Positions 60,043 through 64,000 of a stretch of 64,000 nt of DNA are shown in pieces; within the stretch, counting starts at the first letter, position 1; each line of letters opens with the position of its first letter. A program made the translations under genes and the position numbers. The notes beneath the pieces were generated by a model. That model was not told the origin of the DNA and did not search any database. It saw only the letters and a program-made list of their open reading frames with translations. This DNA is from Hymenobacter sp. YIM 151858-1 (GTDB lineage: Bacteria; Bacteroidota; Bacteroidia; Cytophagales; Hymenobacteraceae). Location: contig NZ_CP110136.1 in assembly GCF_025979705.1 (NCBI RefSeq), positions 4,298,724 to 4,362,723 of the forward strand, written 5' to 3'.

Positions 60043-61857
60043 CTATCTGCCTTGCAGTCGCGCCAACACATCCTCGGTGGTGTGGCCGTGCACGGTAAAC
60101 TCCTTAAAGCCAAAGTGTTTCACGGCGTCCTGCATGGTAGCCAGGTCGGCGGTAAGCAGCAGCGGCGCTTCCAGCTCCAGCTCGGGGGCGTTTTCCTCGT
60201 CGAGCTTCATGATGAACTGCGCGAACTCGCGGAACTGCGCTTCGTTGGCGTACATCAGCGTAGCCGCATCGGGCGAGGAGAACAGCACCGACAGCGTGCC
60301 CATGGGCGGCAAATCGTTGGAGGCGGGGCGCTCATCGGGCGGCAGCAGGTTGGTGTACAAATCGTGCACAAACTGGATGGTATCGGGCCCGAGCAGCACC
60401 ACCGCGGCCGATTTCTTTTGCAGCTCTTTGCGCACAAAGTGCATGGCCGTAGCCAGGCGCAGCACCTCCGAGGGGTACGCTGCCCGGGTGGTATCGAAGT
60501 GGCGGCTGCGGAGCAGTTTTTTCGGGTCGAAATCGAACTGCTCGTTGGGGTTCTGGAAGCGGTTGGTGCCCACAATCACCTGCTCGCCGGTGGCAATGCG
60601 GTGGAATTTGTCGAGGGCCAGCTTGCGGATATCCTCCAGAATGCGGCCCCGGTTCTGCAGGAACCCACCCTTGGCTTCGGTTTCCTGGAACATGGCCCAC
60701 GCTTCCTGCGCCAGCTGGTCGGTAAGCGTCTCGATAAAGTAAGAGCCGGCTGCGGGGTCGGCTACGCGGTCGAGGTGGGCTTCTTCGCGCAGAATAATGG
60801 GCACGTTGCGGGCAATGCGCGCCGAAAACTCGCTGGGTGCGGCGTAAAGGCTGTCGTAGGGCGTTACCGAAACCGAGTCGGCGCCGCCCAGCACCGCGCT
60901 CATCGCCTCGGTGGTTACGCGCAGCATGTTGGTGTGGGGGTCGAGGGTGGTCTGCGTCCACGACGACGTAGCCGCATGAATGCGCAGGGCCGCGGCTACC
61001 TCGGTAGGCAAACCGTAGGCGTGCAGCAGTGTGGCCCACAGGCGGCGTAGCGCGCGCAGCTTGGCTATTTCCACAAAATAGCTCGGGCCGATGCTCACGT
61101 GCACGTGCATGGCCGAAGCCACCGTAGCCGCGTCTACGTCGAGGTCCGCCGCAACGAAATTTTCGAGGTAAGCCACCGCCAGGCCCAAAATGCAAGCCAG
61201 CTCTTGCGTGGCCGATGCGCCGCGGTTGTTGAAGAAGCTGCCGTTGAGAGCCAGGGTGTAAAAGTCGGGCAGGTGCCGCGTGAGCTGAACGCAGCGGCGC
61301 AGGCCGTGCACTTGCAGGGCGTAGTCGTCGGGCAGACTCAAGGCCCCGGGCGCATACCGCAAAAAGCCGTGGAGTTGCACCCCGGCCGTGGCCTCGAGCA
61401 GGCGCGTGGTAAACTCCTCGGGCTGGCGGCACACCGTAAAGCCTAGGTAGGCGGTGCTGAGCGGCAGGTTGGCAGCCATGTACCCCAGGTCGAAACGCTC
61501 GGGCGCATCCAGGTCGAAGTGAATGCCGTCGGCACCGCTGTGCAGGGCCTTGGCCGCAAAGTCGACGGCGGCGTGGCCGTCGTCGGTGGCCGCTACGCGC
61601 AGGGTAGGCACGTTGCGCCAGGCGTTGGGCGCCGCGTTGGGCGTGTGGCGCACCTGCGGCGTGAGCTGCTGACCTAGGGCCGCCAGGGCCTCGCGGTGGT
61701 AAAAGGGTTCGATAACCAGGCCTTCGGGCGTGTGCCACTGCAGGCTGGCCGGGTCGGCGCCCTTCAGGTCGCGCCGGATGCGCTCCTGCCAGGCTTCGGT
61801 GCTAAGCGAATCGAACTCAGTGAATGTAACGGGCGCAGAACGGGGCGTATCGGACAT
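60043..61857 (-). CDS. mutA: Methylmalonyl-CoA mutase small subunit
   Basis: The small subunit forms the heterodimer with the large subunit and lacks the catalytic cobalamin residues. The 604-residue protein from the ATG at 61857 reads TFTEFDSLSTEAWQERIRRDLKGADPASLQWHTPEGLVIEPFYHRE, typical of the small subunit N-terminus. A TIM-barrel like GYMAANLPLSTAYLGFTVC, ACILGLAVAYLENFVAADLDVD, TTLDPHTNMLRVTTEAMSAVLGG and a degenerate C-terminal domain in which the DxHxxG motif is missing follow. The ORF open to 61986 is not family-like. It is the first gene of the mutA-ivp-mutB unit. Confidence 0.96.
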   Translation of the reverse strand: MSDTPRSAPVTFTEFDSLSTEAWQERIRRDLKGADPASLQWHTPEGLVIEPFYHREALAALGQQLTPQVRHTPNAAPNAWRNVPTLRVAATDDGHAAVDFAAKALHSGADGIHFDLDAPERFDLGYMAANLPLSTAYLGFTVCRQPEEFTTRLLEATAGVQLHGFLRYAPGALSLPDDYALQVHGLRRCVQLTRHLPDFYTLALNGSFFNNRGASATQELACILGLAVAYLENFVAADLDVDAATVASAMHVHVSIGPSYFVEIAKLRALRRLWATLLHAYGLPTEVAAALRIHAATSSWTQTTLDPHTNMLRVTTEAMSAVLGGADSVSVTPYDSLYAAPSEFSARIARNVPIILREEAHLDRVADPAAGSYFIETLTDQLAQEAWAMFQETEAKGGFLQNRGRILEDIRKLALDKFHRIATGEQVIVGTNRFQNPNEQFDFDPKKLLRSRHFDTTRAAYPSEVLRLATAMHFVRKELQKKSAAVVLLGPDTIQFVHDLYTNLLPPDERPASNDLPPMGTLSVLFSSPDAATLMYANEAQFREFAQFIMKLDEENAPELELEAPLLLTADLATMQDAVKHFGFKEFTVHGHTTEDVLARLQGR

Positions 61858-62045
61858 AAAAAGCGGGGAAACTAGCAATGGGCAACGCGGGCCAGCTTTA
61901 GCGGCGGAAAGATACCGGGTTTGGTGGCAAAAAAGCGGCTGGCAATTGGGTAAGCGCCCGGTGCCTGCACTTTCTGCCGCAGGCATCGCACCTAATACGG
62001 AAGCGTGGCGTTGGAGTGGCGCCCCAAGCCGTGGCTTGCTTATTG

Positions 62046-62053
62046 TACCTTTG
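62046..62053 (+). promoter_or_regulatory. -7 box before the 5'-nucleotidase C-domain gene
   Basis: TACCTTTG is a perfect -7 box but ends only 5 bases before the ATG at 62059. If used, the mRNA would be nearly leaderless. No good -33 box is seen, so an upstream start or chance match is also possible. Confidence 0.4.
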
Positions 62054-62058
62054 CTGTT

Positions 62059-62820
62059 ATGACTGCATTCCTGAATCGGAGCCTAGGGCTGTTGTTGGCC
62101 GCGGTGGTGGCCCTGCCGGCCTGCCAGCGCGCTGCTTATCAGCCCCAGGCCCAATTGCCGAGCACCACGGCCGTTGCCGTAACGGCTGCCCAGCCCGCCG
62201 ACCCCAAGGTAGAAGCCGTGGTGGCGCCGTACCGCCAAAAGGTAAAAGAGCAGATGGACGAGGTAATTGGCACCGCGCCCTCGGCCATCCGCAAGAACCC
62301 CGGCGAGTCGCCGCTGGCTAACTTCACGGCCGATATCCTGCGCGAGCGGGCTGCCACGGTTCTGGGCCAGCCCATCGACCTAGGCGTAATGACCAACGGC
62401 GGCCTGCGCGCCGAGCTGCCCGCCGGCAATATCACCGTGGGCTCGGTGTTCGAGCTGATGCCGTTTGAAAACGAGCTGGTAGTGCTGGATGCGCCCGGCC
62501 CCGTGGTGCAGCAGATGTTCGACTACGCCGCCCGCGTAAAAATGGCCCTGGCGGGCGCTACCTACGCCGTGGCGGCCGATGGCAAGCCCACCGACATTCG
62601 CATCGGCGGCCAACCCTTCGATGCCGCGCGTACCTACACCATTGCCATTTCCGACTACCTCGCCGGCGGCGGCGACCAGCTTACGTTTTTCAAGCCGATT
62701 AAGCCCCGCACCACCGGCGTGCTGGTACGCTCGGCCATCAACGACCACATTCGCCAGCTCACCAAAGCCGGCAAACCCGTAGAGGCCAAAGTTGAAGGCC
62801 GGGTGAAGCTCATCAATTAA
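62059..62820 (+). CDS. 5'-nucleotidase C-terminal-domain lipoprotein
   Basis: The 253-residue protein has an N-terminal lipoprotein-like signal (MTAFLNRSLGLLLAAVVALPAC, lipobox LPAC at Cys22). The C-terminal domain of bacterial 5'-nucleotidase/UshA follows: GESPLANFTADILRERAATV, DLGVMTNGGLRAELPAGNITVGSVFELMPFENELVVLDAPGPVV and TYTIAISDYLAGGGDQLTFF. The catalytic metallophosphatase domain is absent and is encoded by the next gene, 113 bases downstream. In one-piece enzymes the order is N-catalytic then C-substrate domain, so here the gene order is reversed. The product is exported and probably partners with the next protein. Confidence 0.92.
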   Translation: MTAFLNRSLGLLLAAVVALPACQRAAYQPQAQLPSTTAVAVTAAQPADPKVEAVVAPYRQKVKEQMDEVIGTAPSAIRKNPGESPLANFTADILRERAATVLGQPIDLGVMTNGGLRAELPAGNITVGSVFELMPFENELVVLDAPGPVVQQMFDYAARVKMALAGATYAVAADGKPTDIRIGGQPFDAARTYTIAISDYLAGGGDQLTFFKPIKPRTTGVLVRSAINDHIRQLTKAGKPVEAKVEGRVKLIN

Positions 62821-62930
62821 CAATGATCAATGAACAATGAGCGGCCCGCTGGGGCACGGCTCGGCGTTCAGGAAGCATTGTTCATTGGCTACGCCTTCCT
62901 CCGGTTGCTCATTGATACTTGCTCATTGAA
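62821..62930 (+). repeat. Junction inverted repeat between the two 5'-nucleotidase genes
   Basis: The word CAATGA is reiterated three times right after the stop codon (62821-62840), with ATTGTTCATTG and two GCTCATTG copies before the next ATG (62876-62928). CAATGAACAATG (62828-62839) and CATTGTTCATTG (62876-62887) are perfect inverted partners. The element fills the 113-base spacer and ends 3 bases before the next ATG. Confidence 0.8.
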
Positions 62931-62933
62931 TAC

Positions 62934-63869
62934 ATGAATCGTCGCGACTTTATCAAATCTTCGGCGTGGGGCGTGGCAGGCCTAGGTCTGCTGGGCCCGG
63001 GCCTCATCAGCTCGGCCGAAGCCGGCGGCCAGGTGCGCCTTACCGTGCTGCACACCAACGACATGCACTCGCGCATCGACCCGTTTCCGGTGGGTAGCGC
63101 GCAGTGGGCCGACCAGGGCGGCATGGCCCGCCGCGCCGCGCTGGTGGCCAACATCCGCAAGGAGCAGCCCAACGTGCTGCTGCTCGATGCTGGCGACATC
63201 TGGCAGGGCACGCCTTATTTCAACTTTTTCGGGGGCGAACTGGAGTACAAGCTGATGAGCCAAATGGGCTACGACGCGGCTACCCTAGGTAACCACGACT
63301 TCGACAACGGCTTGCAGGGCCTGGAGAAGCAACTGCCCCACGCGCAGTTTCCCTTTATCAACGCCAACTACGATTTTTCGCAAACCCCCCTCAAGGGCCG
63401 CTTTCAGCCCTACAAGGTGTTCGAGAAGCAGGGCGTGCGCATCGGGGTGTTTGGTGTGGGCATTGACCTGACCGGGCTGGTGGGCGACCGAAACATCGGC
63501 AACACCAAGTACCTCGACCCGATTGCCGTGGCCAGGGAGCAAGTGCAGCACCTGCGCGGCCCCGAAAAGTGCGACCTAATTATCTGCCTGTCGCACCTGG
63601 GCTACAAGTACGACAGCGCCAAAGTCGACGACCACAAGCTGGCCGCCGCCGTGCCGGGCATCGACCTGATCCTAGGTGGCCACACGCATACTTTCCTCGA
63701 TACCCCCACCGTGGTGGAGGGCGGGCAAGGCCACCGCACGCTCATCAACCAGGTGGGCTGGTCGGGCATCAAGCTCGGGCGCATCGACTACGTGTTCGAC
63801 CGCAAAACGCGCAAAGCAGGCGTGGCAGCGGCCGGAGCGCTGAGTATCAACGCTTCAGCTATTGGTTAG
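62934..63869 (+). CDS. 5'-nucleotidase N-terminal (metallophosphatase) domain protein, Tat-exported
   Basis: The 311-residue protein begins MNRRDFIKSSAWGVAGLGLLGPGLISSAEAGG, a twin-arginine signal (RRDFIK). The calcineurin-like catalytic domain of 5'-nucleotidase/UDP-sugar hydrolase follows: LHTNDMHSRI (Asp, His), LLLDAGDIWQGTPYFN (Asp), MGYDAATLGNHDFDNG (Asn, His, Asp), CLSHLGYK (His) and GGHTHTF (His-x-His) give the metal site. The domain ends at residue about 290; the normal C-terminal substrate domain is missing but is supplied by the preceding gene. Together they can hydrolyse extracellular nucleotides for phosphate and nucleosides. Confidence 0.93.
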   Translation: MNRRDFIKSSAWGVAGLGLLGPGLISSAEAGGQVRLTVLHTNDMHSRIDPFPVGSAQWADQGGMARRAALVANIRKEQPNVLLLDAGDIWQGTPYFNFFGGELEYKLMSQMGYDAATLGNHDFDNGLQGLEKQLPHAQFPFINANYDFSQTPLKGRFQPYKVFEKQGVRIGVFGVGIDLTGLVGDRNIGNTKYLDPIAVAREQVQHLRGPEKCDLIICLSHLGYKYDSAKVDDHKLAAAVPGIDLILGGHTHTFLDTPTVVEGGQGHRTLINQVGWSGIKLGRIDYVFDRKTRKAGVAAAGALSINASAIG

Positions 63870-64000
63870 CGCGAAAGCGTTTGGCAGCCTCCCGATTTTT
63901 CCACAATTTTGTCTCCCTTTCGCCGAAACCGGGCCTGCGCGCCCGGTTCTCGGTCTACTTAGTCTCCACCTCTCCGCACAACGATTGCGCCGCCTAACTG
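63870..64000. other. Right-edge non-coding segment
   Basis: No gene starts in the last 131 bases. A small stem (AACCGGGC at 63927-63934 with GCCCGGTT at 63941-63948) lies 58 bases after the last stop codon and may help end transcription, although no T run follows. Confidence 0.4.

Noticed and set aside
61858..62058. Cobalamin riboswitch upstream of mutA
   Set aside because: I saw no B12-box-like GCCACTG or extended stem set in the 201-base gap. The absence is by eye only.
1..64000. tRNA, rRNA or tmRNA genes
   Set aside because: No GTTCGANNC T-loop with matching acceptor stem or rRNA core was found in any gap I read. A covariance search would be needed to confirm.

Overview
The window reads as one piece of chromosome from a high-GC member of the Bacteroidota, most likely Hymenobacter or a close relative (inference). 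The reasons are a type IX secretion C-terminal sorting domain (44034-45674), promoters of the Bacteroidota type (TAnnTTTG at -7, TTG about 20 bases upstream), weak ribosome binding sites, methylmalonyl-CoA mutase split into two subunits, and DUF5916, DUF6624 and DUF4136 proteins. I found 60 protein genes and no rRNA, tRNA, CRISPR array, insertion sequence or prophage.

Layout. 1-3 kb: pterin genes (folE and a PTPS-type synthase) plus an epimerase. 3-7 kb: a large M1 peptidase fused to a barrel-like tail and a lipoprotein that resembles inorganic pyrophosphatase without its catalytic aspartates. 7.3-9.9 kb: the classic rpsP-rimM-trmD-rplS operon read leftward. 10-13 kb: desaturase, pseudouridine synthase, panB. 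13-18 kb: envelope genes (LptD-like protein, divergent amidase and MlaD). 18-27 kb: acyl-CoA carboxylase, esterase, SirB1-like protein, redoxin, phosphopantetheinyl transferase, WD40 protein, DivIVA-domain protein, folB. 27.6-30.7 kb: a BlaI/BlaR1-type repressor and M56 sensor operon with three operators around its promoter. 31-46 kb: assorted enzymes and secreted proteins, including MeaB, CoA-type Nudix, Vat-type acetyltransferase, L,D-transpeptidase, SDR, ankyrin and a T9SS cargo protein. 46-49 kb: a four-PAS histidine kinase without a nearby regulator. 49.5-52.5 kb: an SPFH lipoprotein, a barrel protein and two small secreted proteins in one apparent operon. 52.6-56.3 kb: nudK, small proteins, HxlR regulator and a metallo-hydrolase. 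56.4-57.3 kb: an AT-rich Mrr restriction gene that looks foreign. 57.4-61.9 kb: the methylmalonyl-CoA mutase subunits separated by a four-helix-bundle (IVP) gene. 62-64 kb: a 5'-nucleotidase split into two genes.

How they work together. The carboxylase at 18 kb, the mutase at 57-62 kb and its GTPase chaperone MeaB at 34.7 kb all belong to short-chain acyl-CoA metabolism but are scattered. FolE, the PTPS-like enzyme and FolB are parts of pterin metabolism. The BlaI/M56 pair is a self-regulated sensor switch.

Most unusual features. (1) The palindrome CCTAGG is strongly over-represented (about 80 copies by eye, nearly all CTAG tetramers) and surrounds the TAG stop codon of about ten genes. (2) At several same-strand gene junctions the spacer starts just after one stop codon and ends just before the next start codon with inverted copies of a short word that is reiterated locally and differs from locus to locus. 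At the mutase locus a whole IVP gene sits inside such a spacer. (3) The BlaI operon has three matching operators overlapping a clear promoter. All counts were made by eye.
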